Assembly (NCBI GenBank): GCA_029718625.1
Contig: CM056379.1
Coordinates: forward strand, 61,717,626-61,781,625
DNA length: 64,000 bases
Origin: Synaphobranchus kaupii
Taxonomy: Eukaryota; Chordata; Actinopteri; Anguilliformes; Synaphobranchidae
Reading direction: 5' to 3'
Below are positions 31,466 through 42,369 of the stretch, piece after piece. The notes under the pieces are model-generated. The model was not told the origin of the DNA. It worked only from the letters and a program-made list of their open reading frames with translations, and ran no database searches. How positions within the stretch are numbered: position 1 is the stretch's first letter; the number at the start of each line of letters is the position of its first letter. The position numbers were made by a program, and so were the translations under genes.

Positions 31466-32562
31466 TGTTAGGATCCTGTAATTCTGTCTGTTTTATTTGT
31501 TATGTTTCCTGATTTCTTCCTTTTTTCTTCCTGCATTTCCCTCGCGATTGTCAGTCCGCGTTCCATGTTCCTCAGATTCCACTCCCTGTCTTTGTCATTG
31601 CACTATTCGGGTGATTTTGGGAACATTCGGGTTTCCTCTGTATTTCGTATCTCGTTTTCTTCCTTCTGACTTTATTTATATTTGTATATAATACTAATGT
31701 ACTAATCATACTAACTGTTAGATTAGATTTAATACTAACCTGCTAACAAACTAACGTGTATATAATACTAACCGGCTAACCTACTAACATTAGGGTTTTA
31801 GAGTTCGCTACTAACATTACTAATTACTAATTCATCTTGAGTTTCTACCTGCAGCTGTCATTTCCCTCCTCGTTATCCTATCCCTGTATCTATCTGTGAT
31901 TTCGCATTCTCTGCATGTGTGTCCACTTTCGTGTGCCTCCCCTCTGAGCTGTGCACTTGTCTACCTGCTAACCCCAGGCCGTTCGTTATCATTGTGTCTA
32001 TGTGTATTCCAGTCCGTGTCTTACGTTTCCCCCGTCATTGTATTATTGGTCCTTGTTACCCTCATTGTTCTCACCTGTGTACTCTCCCATTTCCCCTCCC
32101 CTTCACACCTGATTCATTTTGTGTAATCTTCTCCTTGTGTATTTAAACCCTGTAATTTCAGTCTGTCTTCGCGAGTTCCTCATTATTGATTTTCTGTGTT
32201 TTTGCGAGTGTCGTGAGTTCCTGCCCTGATATCTGTTTCCGAGTTTTTGTATCCCTCATCCTTTACCCGTTGTTTTATTTTTTGTTGTCTTTTCAGTCTG
32301 TTTTGTTTTCTTTTTGTTCCTCCTCTGTTTTGACCCCTGCCTGTGTTCTCGTGACCCTGTTTTTGTACCTTTGCTGTGCCTTCCCGGTTTTGACCCCTGC
32401 CTGTTCCTTGACCACTCTTTGGACTGTGCTTTGTACCGTTGCCCTGTCTCCCCGGTTTTTGACCCAGCCTGTTTCACCACGGATTGCTGCCTTGCCCTTT
32501 ATTAAACTTTTTTTTATACTCCTGCCTGCGTTTGGGTCCTTCTCCCCCGCCCGGTCATAATA
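31466..32562 (+). mobile_element. Solo LTR (Ty3/gypsy-type, family B), plus orientation
   Basis: It starts TGTTAGGATCCTGTAATTCT and has the perfect 5-bp duplication ATTTG at 31461-31465 and 32563-32567. Length is 1097 bp. TTATTAAAC then CTGCCTGCGTTTGGGTCCTT precede the 3' end. The 3' terminus reads GGTCATAATA rather than the CTAACA seen in the minus-strand copy at 10406, so its last bases have changed. No coding interior. Confidence 0.85.
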
Positions 32563-32567
32563 ATTTG

Positions 32568-32890
32568 TTTGCAATCAATGGTTCACTATATACAATTTTC
32601 CAGCACTGGAGAATCAGTGGTTCATGAGGCCTCACATGCTATAGAATTAACACGGAGGCCTGATTTTTGAGTTTCATCCTTCTGCCTTGGCTTTGATATC
32701 TCCAGTCTTTGACACTGAAAGGGAACTCACATGTGCAGGAACAATTACAAATGACAGACGAGAATATTCACTCATTCCTCCATATAGACAACCAGAAATC
32801 TTGTAAAATGTTACATTTAACCCCTTTGTGCAGAGGCTTAATTTTACCCATTTTTGTCAGTTTTGTACCATTCTGTTTAGAGCTTTATGA
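32568..32890. other. No recognised feature
   Basis: Short unannotated stretch between the solo LTR and the DIRS-type element. Confidence 0.4.
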
Positions 32891-32898
32891 CGAAGGTC

Positions 32899-33078
32899 AC
32901 GACTGTAATCACGGTTTTATGAGTTCCGGATGACCATTAGGGTCATCAACTACAAATTAACCTTCTTGTTGCCGGATGCATGGAGACTCTTATACCAACA
33001 TTTGTCATGGACATGACCTCCATGTGATGACGTAATTCCTCCCTATAAAGGGAGGCATGTCAATGCGGAAGTCCTCAA
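32899..33078. repeat. DIRS inverted terminal repeat, 3' side
   Basis: GACCATTAGGGTCATCAACT, TTAACCTTCTTGTTGCCGGA, ACTCTTATACCAACATTTG and CCTCCCTATAAAGGGAGG all recur inverted, in order, at 42370-42505. The outermost ~30 bases (ATCACGGTTTTATGAGTTCC) are not in the other terminal repeat but are copied in the internal complementary region. Confidence 0.85.
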
Positions 33079-33110
33079 AATGCTTCTTGCCCTTAAACGG
33101 TCCCGAGTGA

Positions 33111-33208
33111 CCACGAACCCTAATGGTCATCCGGAACTCATAAAACCGTGGTTACAGTCGGAACCTTTGTTTTATTTAGTTCCTCCGACCATTAGGGTCA
33201 TCAACTAC
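33111..33208. repeat. DIRS internal complementary region
   Basis: The first half (33111-33160) is the complement of the left outer edge (GGTCATCCGGAACTCATAAA). The second half (33161-33208, TTTGTTTTATTTAGTTCCTC through ATTAGGGTCATCAAC) is the complement of the right outer edge at 42483-42520. Joined complements of both edges next to one terminal repeat define this region in DIRS elements, where it templates completion of the circular cDNA. Confidence 0.8.
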
Positions 33209-33219
33209 AGCTGACTCAT

Positions 33220-34650
33220 ACCAACTACATCACAATGGATTGTCATACCATTTAAGTGGATGCCAAGGCCATCAGCAGGATAGCTGAGCCGACCGTTGAA
33301 CCTGGCACCCCGTTGACGTGATAAAACCTTGAGAATGTGCAGGGGGACACCCAGTTGCCGCCTCACAACTCTCTTTAAGTGGTACACCTTTCAGTGCTGC
33401 CCATGAAGTAGCCATACTTCTTGTTGACCTACTCTGGATATTCATAGGCGAGCCTCATATGCCGTTGCTATTACCTTCGCTACCCAGCGGGAGAGGCTCT
33501 CAGCTGAGAGCGCTTTTTCCTTAGATTTGCCGTAGCAAACAATAAGTTACCCTGTACGTCTGATGGAAGTGGTAGCTTCGACGTAGCGTCGCAGCGCACG
33601 CACTGGACATACCAAACGTGCATCCCCCAGGTCCTTGCCTGGTGGGGGGCGAAGCGCAGCGAGCTCGATCGGCTGGTTAATATGAAATGCAGAAATGAAA
33701 AAAGATGGATTGGGCCGCATTGTGACTCCAGTGTCAGCCGGCCTCCACCTCAGACACACTGCACTGATGGAGCACCAACGCGCTTAGCCGACACCATTGC
33801 TAGCAGGAATGTCGTCTTAAAGGAAAGCTATTTAACCCTTTCGGACATAAGTTCCAAAATATTTCCAACGGCCCCAAAGCGTGAGTTATATAAACACACA
33901 AACATAGCCTACATATACAGTTGAAGTCGGAAGTTTACATACACTTAGGTTGAAGTCATTAAAAGTCATTTTTAACCACTCCACATATTTCATGTTAGCA
34001 AACTATAGTGTTGGCAAGTCAGTTAGGACATCTACTTTGTGCATGATACAAGTAATTTTTCCAACATTTGTTTACAGACAGATTATTTCACTTTTAATTC
34101 ACTATATCACAATTCCAGTGGGTCAGAAGTTTGCATACACAAAGGTGACTGTGCCTTTAAATTTTTTATATTTGGTCACATATCCTTTGCATGCCATGAC
34201 TTCCTGATGTCTGTGACCCAACAACATCAAAAGACTCTTGATATCTAATTTTCTGGTACTCTTATAAGCGATACTATAATGTCTCTGCATTTGAATGGAT
34301 CTCCATGGGAATTGGGGGGTGGGACCTTGCCCTTTTTTCGGAAATACCCTTGTGTTTGGGGGCAACCCGTACCGCGGATGGCATTCTGCCGGAGGGGGGC
34401 ATGTGGCCCATAAAGGCATCCAATCGGGCCTGCTTGGTCTCCAAAGACATACCCACGCAGCATGGGCAGGGGTTTGAGAATGCTTCCTGCAGGTGCCCTA
34501 GGCTGAGGCACAGGCATGCTCACCGATTGGGAAAGTCTCACTGGGGCACGATCACACCCAGGATAGACTTAGAATCAATCCACGGAGCCCGCAGCTCATA
34601 GATTGTAAGAAAACCAAATCTCACTGGGGTGCGGCCACACCCAGGATAGA
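33220..34650 (-). pseudogene. DIRS tyrosine recombinase, decayed and interrupted
   Basis: On the minus strand readable blocks are GKDLGDARLVCPVRALRRYV then EATTSIRRT, SKEKALSAESLSRWVAK, STRSMATSWAALKGVPLKE and, past the active region, LHILKVLSRQRGARFNGR. LCPVRALR.Y...T and HSTRSMATSWA-like wording are the arm and catalytic HxxR boxes of DIRS recombinases. Stops occur after RRT and elsewhere. A Sleeping-Beauty-type fragment (33918-34320) splits the gene, and 34320-34650 carries decayed N-terminal sequence. Not functional. Confidence 0.7.
33918..34320 (+). mobile_element. Sleeping-Beauty-type element, left end only
   Basis: CAGTTGAAGTCGGAAGTTTA at 33918 follows TA. It continues through CTTAGGTTGAAGTCATT, TTTACAGACAGATTATTTCA and the inner direct repeat (CCAGTGGGTCAGAAGTTTGC, about 34117), completing an IR/DR. 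Internal sequence shared with 8160-8460 follows, and the copy breaks in the palindrome arm (GGAATTGGGGGGTGGGAC). The right end is missing. It belongs to the same non-autonomous family as 7845-9179. Confidence 0.85.
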
Positions 34651-34654
34651 TCGA

Positions 34655-36563
34655 CCAAAACTCTGTGTCTGTTCTTGTACTTCTTGACCTAAGTGCAGCT
34701 TTTGATACAATAGATCACGAGATTCTACTGAACAGACTCCAGGGCTGTGTTGGACTAAATGGTCAAGCTCTTGCATGGTTCAGATCATACTTATACAATA
34801 GGAAGCAGTTTGTTAAAATAAATGAAGTATCATCCAGTTACTCAGTAATGAAATATGGTATTCCACAAGGATCAGTGCTAGGCCCAGTACTCTTTTCATT
34901 ATATATGCTACCCCTTGGTGATATTATTCGGGCACATGGGGTAGATTTTCACTGCTATGCGGACGATACGCAGATATACATTTCCATGAAACCCGGTGAG
35001 GCACTACCACTTTCTCGGTTAGAGGCTTGTATTGCAGATATTAAAGCTTGGATGCTTTCCAATTTCCTGCTCCTAAACTCAGAAAAGACCGAAATGCTGG
35101 TTTTAGGTCCAAAAAAACAAAGGGAGAAACTGGGTACATCTACTTTAAATTTCGATGGTTGTTTAGTTGTTCCAAACTCAGCTGTGAAAGACCTAGGTGT
35201 TACTATAGACCCAGATCTAACCTTTAGCGCGCACATAAAAAACATATCTAGAGTAGCTTTCTTTCAGTTAAGAAACATAGCTAAAATAAGGCACTTCCTA
35301 TCAATAGGGGACGCAGAGAAACTGATCCATGCTTTTGTTACGTCTAGGCTAGATTACTGTAATGCCCTGCTATCTGGCTGCCCTAAGTCCTTGCTAAATA
35401 ATCTCCAGTTTGTGCAGAATGCAGCCGCTCGCATCTTAACTAGAACTAAGAAATATAAGCATATTACCCCAGTACTAGCATCGCTTCATTGGCTACCAAT
35501 TAAGTTTAGGATAGACTTTAAGGTTTTGCTTCTGACCTTTAAAGCCTTAAATGGACTTGCGCCAGTGTATATATGTAATCTGCTTTTACCATATAAGCCA
35601 AAAAGATCACTCCGTTCCCAAGACGCAGGCTACCTAGTAGTCCCAAGAATATCTAAAAACTTGACGGGTGGTAGAGCTTTCTCCTACAGAGCGCCACTAC
35701 TGTGGAACACCCTGCCAAAATTTATAAGGGAATCAGACACTGTCTCAATATTTAAGTCTAGATTAAAAACGCACCTCTATGATCAGGCTTATAATGAGCT
35801 ATAGTCTGGAGACGGGACCAAAGAAGCATTTAGCCATAGAGTAATGTGGGGTGGCATCCTTTCCTTACTGTCACCTGTCAACAGCTGTGACCCCATCTTC
35901 CTGGGCTGGCTCTTGATAGGTGGGTAGGATTGTTTTCCCTCTCATGACTGCATGGTTCCTCAGACTCTGTCTTCATAGCTATGCAGTCATAGATTACTCC
36001 TGGCGGGGGCACTTGTCCAACCCTCCCACCCCTTCCCCACCCCCCACCCCTCCAGTTGGTGCTCCTGCTGCTCTATTACACTTCCCCTAACTGTTTTCTC
36101 TCTCTCTCTTTTTTACATTCTGCCGGCGGGGCTTATGCCCCGCATCTCGAGAGTTGCTGTCCGGCATCCTGTCCGTTGCCGCTTGCCCCTCCCTCCTTAC
36201 CACCGCTGCCAGCTGCTCCCGCCGCCATCGGCGCCCGGTTCCCCACCATCGCTGCCGCCACATCTGGACTGTCATCTAGCTGCTGCTAATTATATTACCA
36301 TGGACATTGGCTGTTTTGACCATGTTGGTCCTTAAGCCCTAGACCCTGAGCCGACCAGAGGAGGATGGGTTCCCCCATTGAGTCTGGTTCCTTCCAAGGT
36401 TTCTTCCTAGTTACACCAGGGAGTTTTTCCTTGCCACTGTTGCCTTTGGCTTGCTCTTGTGGGGCGTTTAGGCTGGGTTTTGCTGTTTTGCTGTGAAGTG
36501 CATTGTGACAACTTGTTGTGGAATGCGCTATATAAATAAATATTGATTGATTGATTGATTGAT
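34655..36563 (+). mobile_element. 5'-truncated L2 LINE with intact RT end and full 3' UTR
   Basis: The RT ORF (34665-35804) is followed by a 3' UTR with GCTCTATTACACTTCCCC, CCGACCAGAGGAGGATGGG, CCAAGGTTTCTTCCTAG and GAGTTTTTCCTTGCCACTG. It ends in AAATAAATATTGATTGATTG repeats (36528-36563). The 5' break is inside RT. It is inserted in the DIRS element, so it is younger. The same 3' UTR type appears on the minus strand at 14711-15205. Confidence 0.9.
34665..35804 (+). CDS. L2 reverse transcriptase, C-terminal two thirds
   Basis: A 379-residue uninterrupted frame. It starts in RT domain 3 ([20 protein letters not shown]). It has [32 protein letters not shown] (YADD codons at 34955-34966), [57 protein letters not shown] and [20 protein letters not shown]. 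It ends with a typical [12 protein letters not shown]...[14 protein letters not shown] tail. Endonuclease and RT domains 0-2 are lost by 5' truncation. The open frame suggests a fairly recent copy. Confidence 0.9.
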   Translation: MSVLVLLDLSAAFDTIDHEILLNRLQGCVGLNGQALAWFRSYLYNRKQFVKINEVSSSYSVMKYGIPQGSVLGPVLFSLYMLPLGDIIRAHGVDFHCYADDTQIYISMKPGEALPLSRLEACIADIKAWMLSNFLLLNSEKTEMLVLGPKKQREKLGTSTLNFDGCLVVPNSAVKDLGVTIDPDLTFSAHIKNISRVAFFQLRNIAKIRHFLSIGDAEKLIHAFVTSRLDYCNALLSGCPKSLLNNLQFVQNAAARILTRTKKYKHITPVLASLHWLPIKFRIDFKVLLLTFKALNGLAPVYICNLLLPYKPKRSLRSQDAGYLVVPRISKNLTGGRAFSYRAPLLWNTLPKFIRESDTVSIFKSRLKTHLYDQAYNEL

Positions 36564-36698
36564 TGTTGTTCAAATAACTTTATTGACATTATGAAACAAT
36601 ACATTTTTGGTTTGGTGGTATGGTTCTGTTCACCAAGCCCTCCCGCCCATTCACGCGAGCAAGCATGGGTATGGCGGCGAGGGCAGCTGCACAACCCC
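36564..36698 (-). repeat. 135-bp direct repeat, copy 1
   Basis: TGTTGTTCAAATAACTTTAT through GGCAGCTGCACAACCCC is repeated almost exactly at 37473-37607. On the minus strand it would contain AATAAAG near its end, a possible polyadenylation signal. It directly follows the L2 tail. Confidence 0.85.
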
Positions 36699-37284
36699 CA
36701 TTAGGGTTACGCTAGAACAGAACCGCAGCATTGAGAATGGTTTTGAAAGATTCCATTCAGTCAGTTATATATATATATAAATGGCACTTTTAAGTGTCAT
36801 TATCACAACAATTTACAAGGAACCGGGCCTGAACCCCCGTAGAGCATGCCTAGGGCGACAGTGGCAAGGAAAAACTCCCTGCTGTTAGCAGGAAGAAACC
36901 TTGGGCAGAACCTGACTCTGAGGGGGAAGTCCATCTGCCGCTGACTGGCACCGGTTACTAATTGCTGATTACGGAATAGAAATTTGTAGACCGAACATAT
37001 GAAAATGTCAATGTATAAGGAGCCGGTGAGGAAGACTGATTGAAGCCCGGCAGTTGCATCATAGCTGGGTACATGCATGGAGCTGGAGCTGACCGTCTGC
37101 TTCTGGAGAACGATGTTTGTTGATCTATAGCTATCGCTTCGGCATGGAGAGAGGAAAAGAAATCAGTAGGCACTCTAAAATGTTAGTGATTCATGCAGGA
37201 GCGATATAGGCTAGGTGTATGTGCGCAATGGGAAACTGAAGAGGATGGAGCTGGGGTGGAGGGGGGGGGGGGGGGGGGGGGGGG
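36699..37284. repeat. Mixed segment with an L2-like 3' UTR piece and a G24 tract
   Basis: CAAGGAAAAACTCCCTGCTG, AAGAAACCTTGGGCAGAACC and GGGGGAAGTCCATCTGCC (36860-36940) match L2 3' UTR wording on the minus strand. A run of 24 G is at 37261-37284. The rest is unrecognised. The block lies between the two copies of a 135-bp direct repeat. Confidence 0.5.
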
Positions 37285-37460
37285 TTTGTGTGCAGCGGGT
37301 GTGCTGACAGGGGATGGTAGGGCGAGGCGGTTAAATAGACCGCCTTGTTATGTGAATGGACTGATGGGTGAATCGTCACTACTCAGCTGAGCTGTCAGCT
37401 GATTAACTATGGCCGGGTTTCACTCTCGTGACCTGCCTGAACTGACGCTATGCTCGATTT
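37285..37460. repeat. ~175-bp direct repeat, copy 1
   Basis: TTTGTGTGCAGCGGGTGTGC through ACGCTATGCTCGATTT is repeated at 42092-42274, with an 8-bp insertion and a few changes in the second copy. The second copy lies next to the 5' terminal repeat of the DIRS element, so this is probably a duplicated part of its leader. Confidence 0.8.
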
Positions 37461-37472
37461 CAGTCAGGCCAC

Positions 37473-37607
37473 TGTTGTTCAAATAACTTTATTGACATTA
37501 TGAAACAATACATTTTTGGTTTGGCGGTATGGTTCTGTTCACCAAGCCCTCCCGCCCATCCACGCGAGCAAGCATGGGTATGGCGGCGAGGGCAGCTGCA
37601 CAACCCC
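37473..37607 (-). repeat. 135-bp direct repeat, copy 2
   Basis: Near-identical to 36564-36698, differing for example at TTTGGTTTGGCGGTATGG versus TTTGGTTTGGTGGTATGG. It follows the 175-bp repeat and leads into the tandem array. Confidence 0.85.
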
Positions 37608-37726
37608 AAAAACAACCATACACCAAGTGCTGTCAGCATGTGCACACGTGATGACCGTGCAACGACCCCTCGCCTCGGAGGAAGCCGATCTGTCCATCAG
37701 CTCAAGGCTCCCCCAATACCACACGA

Positions 37727-38690
37727 TCAATGTCATGTGCACCAACGCCTGTTGGACTCCCCCGTGCGCCAGACGGAGTGCGGACCAACCCCAGGAAATC
37801 CATGTGTAGTGATGAAGAACAATGTGTGACCTTCTGGCTACCGATGAAGCCATACTGTCCTTCAGCACAAGGTCCTTCTAACGTTACATGGATCAGTGGC
37901 TATGTGCACCAACGCTCGTTGGACTCCCCTGTGCCAGATGCAGTGCAAAATAACCCCAGGAAGTTCTACGTGTAGTGATAAAGAACAATGTGTGACCTTC
38001 TGGCTACCGATGAAGCCATGCTGTCCTTCAGCACGAGGCCCTCTAACGTTACATGGATCAGTGGTTATGTGTGCCAACGCTTGTTGGACTCCCCTGTGCC
38101 AGATGTAGTGTAAACCAACCCCAGGAAGTTCTATGTGTAGTGATAAAGACAATGTGTGACCTTCCGGCTACCAATGAAACCATCCTGTCCTTCAGCAGGA
38201 TCAGTGGCTATGTGTACCAACGCATGTTGGACTTCCCCTGGGAGCCAGAACGTTAAATTAACCAGGGAAATTCTATGTGTAGTGTGAAGAACAATGTGTG
38301 ACCTTTCAGCCGCCGATGTAGCCGTCCTGCCCTTCGACTCAAGGCCCCTTTAACATTTACATGGATCAGTGGCTATGTGTACCAACGCATGTCGGACTTC
38401 CATAGGAGCAAAACCAATCAGGGGAGTTCTATGTGTAGTGATAAAGAACTATGTGTGACCTTCCAGCTCTCAGTCCTCTAACATTATGTGGATCAGTGGC
38501 TATGTGTACCAACGCCTGTTGGACTTCCATGGGAGCAAAACTAATCAGGGGAGTTCTATGTGTAGTGATGAAGAACTATGTGTGACCTTTTGGCTACGGA
38601 TGAAGCCTGACATGCGTATGGGGGAGAAGCTCTTCATCCCTTCAGGTCCATGCCAATTAATACCATACCAACGCCTGTTGGTCTTCTCCC
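37727..38690. repeat. Tandem array, six to seven units of ~125-170 bp
   Basis: GTGTAGTGATAAAGAACAAT-type words recur near 37803, 37970, 38134, 38276, 38433 and 38559. ACCAACGCNTGTTGGACT-type words recur near 37740, 37908, 38078, 38216, 38379, 38507 and 38667. Spacing shrinks from about 167 to 126 bp along the array. Each unit also has GTGTGACCTT and TACATGGATCAGTGGCTATG. No coding role seen. It lies within the DIRS element. Confidence 0.85.
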
Positions 38691-39433
38691 TAGGGTGGTG
38701 GAGGATGCTGTGCATAATATTGGCTTCATGGCGCCCGTATGCCTAGGGCCATTCTAACTACTGAAGTTGTATTTGTAGTATATGTATATGTACCAACCAC
38801 CTGAAGGCAATTTCCGAAGCTAAATTAACCATTTAAGGGAAATAGAAACTTCTAGGCTACCCTTATCGGTGTGAATGAATTAAAACACCCGTGTCTCAAA
38901 CGAGACACCAGTTTGTGAACTATTTATTTATTTATTTTTTTTAAAGTGAGGGGAAGGTGTTTATCTTTGCTTTGTGGGTTTTCTTTTTAAGCCGTTTAAA
39001 AGCAGATGGAGGGATGGTTTCCCGAACAGGCTACCGACTGAGGGATCCCTGCATCTTAAGAGAATTGTATGCCTGCAATGCGTGCCTTAAGAGAAGGTCG
39101 CATTTTCCTTGACTCGAACCAGTGGACTATAAAGACGCAAACGATTGGAATGTTAAGTTTGCAGCTCTTTAGGCCATGTTTCTGCAACCACAGTATTATA
39201 AAAACCCCCAAAAGCAATAGAAAGCGCTGCGTCGGTGAAGAATTTTAAAGAAGCTGATGTTTCGACGTAGTCGTTATGAAAGACGGGATGCCGTTTAGAG
39301 ATGGGCATTCCGGCTCTTTTCAGTGAGTCAGATCATTAGCTCGGCTCACCACTAGAGCCGGCTCTTCATTCAGTAGCATTTCCGGTTTTTGAAGATCGGC
39401 CAAAGTTAGCGATATTTTGACCCATGATTGGTC
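38691..39433. other. No recognised gene inside the DIRS element
   Basis: Lies between the tandem array and the RT. GAGATGGGCATTCCGGCTCT and GAGCCGGCTCTTC near 39300-39365 look like an hAT-type end, but no partner end was found. Otherwise unrecognised. Confidence 0.35.
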
Positions 39434-40330
39434 TTAGAACGTCCCTGAGGGATAATTTGCATAGCAAGTTGAATGACCCAATAGGGAGAGCGGCTTTTTT
39501 AAATTCTTTTTTAAAAGAGATTCTGCGTTCTCGGTATATTTGATAGCTTCCCGAATGCGGGCCAATTTATCCGACGGCTGAGAGCCTGCACGATTATCTA
39601 AAATAATGCCCAGAAACTCTATAACACTAGGCCATTTAAAAGTTTCCTCGGATAGAGGAACGCCCATTTCATTAAACGTGTTTATTTATTTATTTATTTT
39701 AAATGGTGTAATGCGACGATCCGCCTGGGAGTATGGAAAATCTACCACTAGGAAGTCGTCTAGTAGGTGTAAGACGGGACAATTGCAGTTAAGGAGAATC
39801 CAGCAAGTCTTCCGATAATGTATCAAAAATAGGGGGACTGCTAGCCTACGACAACCAAAAGTAAGCCTGACCGAAAAAGTAGGCCTACATTTTTTATTAC
39901 CCACATGACGCTGACAAATGCCATTGGGATGGATGGAGAGGCATGATTTTTTAAAATGCATCCGTTATGTCGGCTTTACCGAGACAAGCTCCTTTACCGA
40001 TAAATTGAATCGTGTGGTCGAGCGGTTGCGTAAAACAGGGAAAATGGTTGCGGGGGGATGATACTCTTAATAGCTTGGGCGTAGTTATTATGAGGGGCGG
40101 ATAAGTCGATTAGGCGCTTTTTTCTGAATATTTACGTGTGGCTGCTCCTATAAGATTGATGCGGAATATTGGAAATGGCGAGCTATCGAACGGGCCAATC
40201 ATATAACCCTTTTCGACCTCTCTGGCAAGCGGTTTGTTCACTATTTCGGGTTCGTTTACAGCTGATTGAAAATTAGGGAAACCTGAGACTTTATTTTTGG
40301 AAGGAAAGAAATCCGCCTACCCACTTTGCT
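39434..40330 (-). pseudogene. DIRS reverse transcriptase-RNase H, decayed
   Basis: On the minus strand: REVEKGYMIGPFDSSPFPIF, RINLIGAATRKYSEKKRLID then LSAPH, a decayed KADITDAF-type block, VRLTFGCR, VLHLLDDFLVVDFPYSQADR (LLDDFL is the catalytic motif) and GVPLSEETFKWPSVIEFLGI with LSLLGH. This order is the RT-RNase H of DIRS-like elements, which use (L/Y)LDDFL rather than YADD. Several frameshifts and stops break it. It lies upstream of the recombinase on the same strand, as expected. Confidence 0.75.
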
Positions 40331-42091
40331 ATAAGTTTAAAATCCATGAAAATCAACCATGCGTCAAGAGCATAATGTTGCATAATTAATAGAATTTTGC
40401 ATCGCAATGTTAAACGGTCTGAAATTGATGATTTAATAGCAACTCACCTTTATTAATAGCTACTAGACATCATTTATTGATGCTTATTATACCACGGCAT
40501 TATTGAATACTCGGTTCTGATGGGGTCAATACGCATTCCAAGGTTGTGCATTGATTTTCACCACCCCCTTTTAACAGTGTGTCTTTCGTCCCGCTCGTGT
40601 CTCGCTTGCTTTCAACTTGGCTAGCAGCTAAGTCTCGCAAGCATGCCATTCGAAACCTATGCTGTCCTTTAGTTGTGTTAAGAAAATTATGCATGTTTGG
40701 AAAATTCAAACATAAACACACTTATACAACCGAAAAACACTTCCGGTTTCGATATTTTACTTTCAGCGGTCAAAAATAACTTTGGTCTAGCACTCCGCCA
40801 AAACGGGACGCACATCACTGGTTCTTTGCAGAGTGAAATGATTACACGTGTCACATACTGACTGATCTACGGTATTCGGGTTTCTGTAGTTTTCGCGAAA
40901 ATCAATGTTATTCTTTCGTCCCGTGTTTCTTTCGTCCCGGTTCTCCCCTAGTAGTATCCACAAAAAGCTACACGCGTAATGTTGCAATGTGAATTAGGGT
41001 TGTCTGCAATCAGTAGTATGCTAGGCTAATATAGCCTACAAATCCCTGGCAATGATACAATTTAGCCGTAATAACGATGATAGGCTACAACACTTAAATT
41101 CAACCTGAAAACTATTAGCTAGCTATCCGAGTAGGCTACGCAGATGCAGTAGGCCTACGAGCGCAATTATGTCCCGATAAATGAAAATACCATGCAGGAT
41201 ACAGATCGGCCAACGCAATAACGTGCAAGATATAGAATGTACAATTACATACCCGGTCAACGGTAGGCCTAGTCTTCACATAATTACTGATTACGCATGC
41301 AGAACTAGTTACGATAATAGTTGGAGCAGCAGTGCGTTAGGACGTGAACTATGTAGACTAATCATTGTCACATTTGTTTATTTATTCATTTATTTATTTT
41401 CTCCCCACTACGTATCGCCATCCGTGAACGGCCACGAACCTCTCGTATCAGAAGCCAGCTCAATGAATAGCCTAGTCGGACTGCGTCCACAAAGTATCAG
41501 ATCTCTTTGGTCTCCCACTTCCAGAACGAGGCAGCGAGTATGCGAACATGAACAACCAATATTCCAGGGCAGGGTGTATGCTTACCGTTTAGGTTAGCCC
41601 AAGGATCATATAAAGGTTACCGTGCGTTTTATACCTCTAAAGCCAATATAATGTTAGCTAGCAATCACAGTTGGAAGGTTTCGAATACAAGCAATAAGTC
41701 CGGGTTACACGACAGGACGCACGCTTTAAGTAGCCAGCTTACGCAACGTGAATATATCGCCCTTCCTTGTCCGGGAAATGTTATTTGAATATCACCAGTT
41801 TCCATAGCGGACCATAAGCTTAAACGACACGCAGTCACTTAGCTTTAGCAACAAATTCAGGAATCCCATTCGTTTTCGCTGACAGTGTGCAGTCATGCAT
41901 GCAGGGAAGCACGTTTCGAATAACCGAATGTCATTTGAATATATATCGCCCTTTTCTTTTGTCTAGCAGACCATAAAACTTAAGAATACAGAGCTTGACA
42001 TCACTTAGATTTTACGTAGAATTTGCAGGATTCCGATTCTTTTTCCCCGGCATGTAGTAGAACATGCAGGATGTGCAGCGCAGAAGATGTT
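40331..42091. other. DIRS 5' interior; gag not recognised
   Basis: By position this should hold the element's gag-like ORF on the minus strand, but no frame is convincing. The plus-strand ORF at 41181-41597 has no family motif. Words such as TTTCGTCCCG recur (about 40578, 40915 and 40931). Confidence 0.4.
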
Positions 42092-42274
42092 TTTGTGTGC
42101 AGCGGGTGTGCTGACAGGGGATCCACCATGGTAGGGCGAGGCGGTTAAATAGACCGCCTTGTTATGTGAATGGACTGATGGGTGAATCGTCACTACTCAG
42201 CTGAGCTGTTAGCTGATTAACTATGGCTGGGTTTCACTCTCGTGACCTGCCTGAACTGACGCTATGCTCGATTT
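42092..42274. repeat. ~175-bp direct repeat, copy 2
   Basis: Matches 37285-37460, including GGCGGTTAAATAGACCGCCT, CACTACTCAGCTGAGCTG and TTTCACTCTCGTGACCTGCC. It has CCACCATG inserted near 42125. Confidence 0.8.
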
Positions 42275-42369
42275 GTAGCCCCGACCGAAGTCACAAGGCG
42301 CAAGGGATAGCACAAGATACAAACCATCTCAAGTGTTACTTTGCATCGGCAAGAAAAAGAATAGGACTT

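Noticed and set aside
34245..34541. Separate gene on the minus strand (98 codons)
   Set aside because: The frame runs across the junction of the Sleeping-Beauty-type fragment and DIRS sequence, and matches decayed recombinase N-terminal sequence rather than a gene of its own.
37727..38690. CRISPR-like spaced repeats
   Set aside because: The units are long, contiguous and diverged with shrinking length and no unique spacers; the context is a eukaryotic retrotransposon.
39295..39370. hAT-type terminus (GAGATGGGCATTCCGGCTC)
   Set aside because: No matching opposite end or 8-bp duplication was found nearby; too little to call an element.
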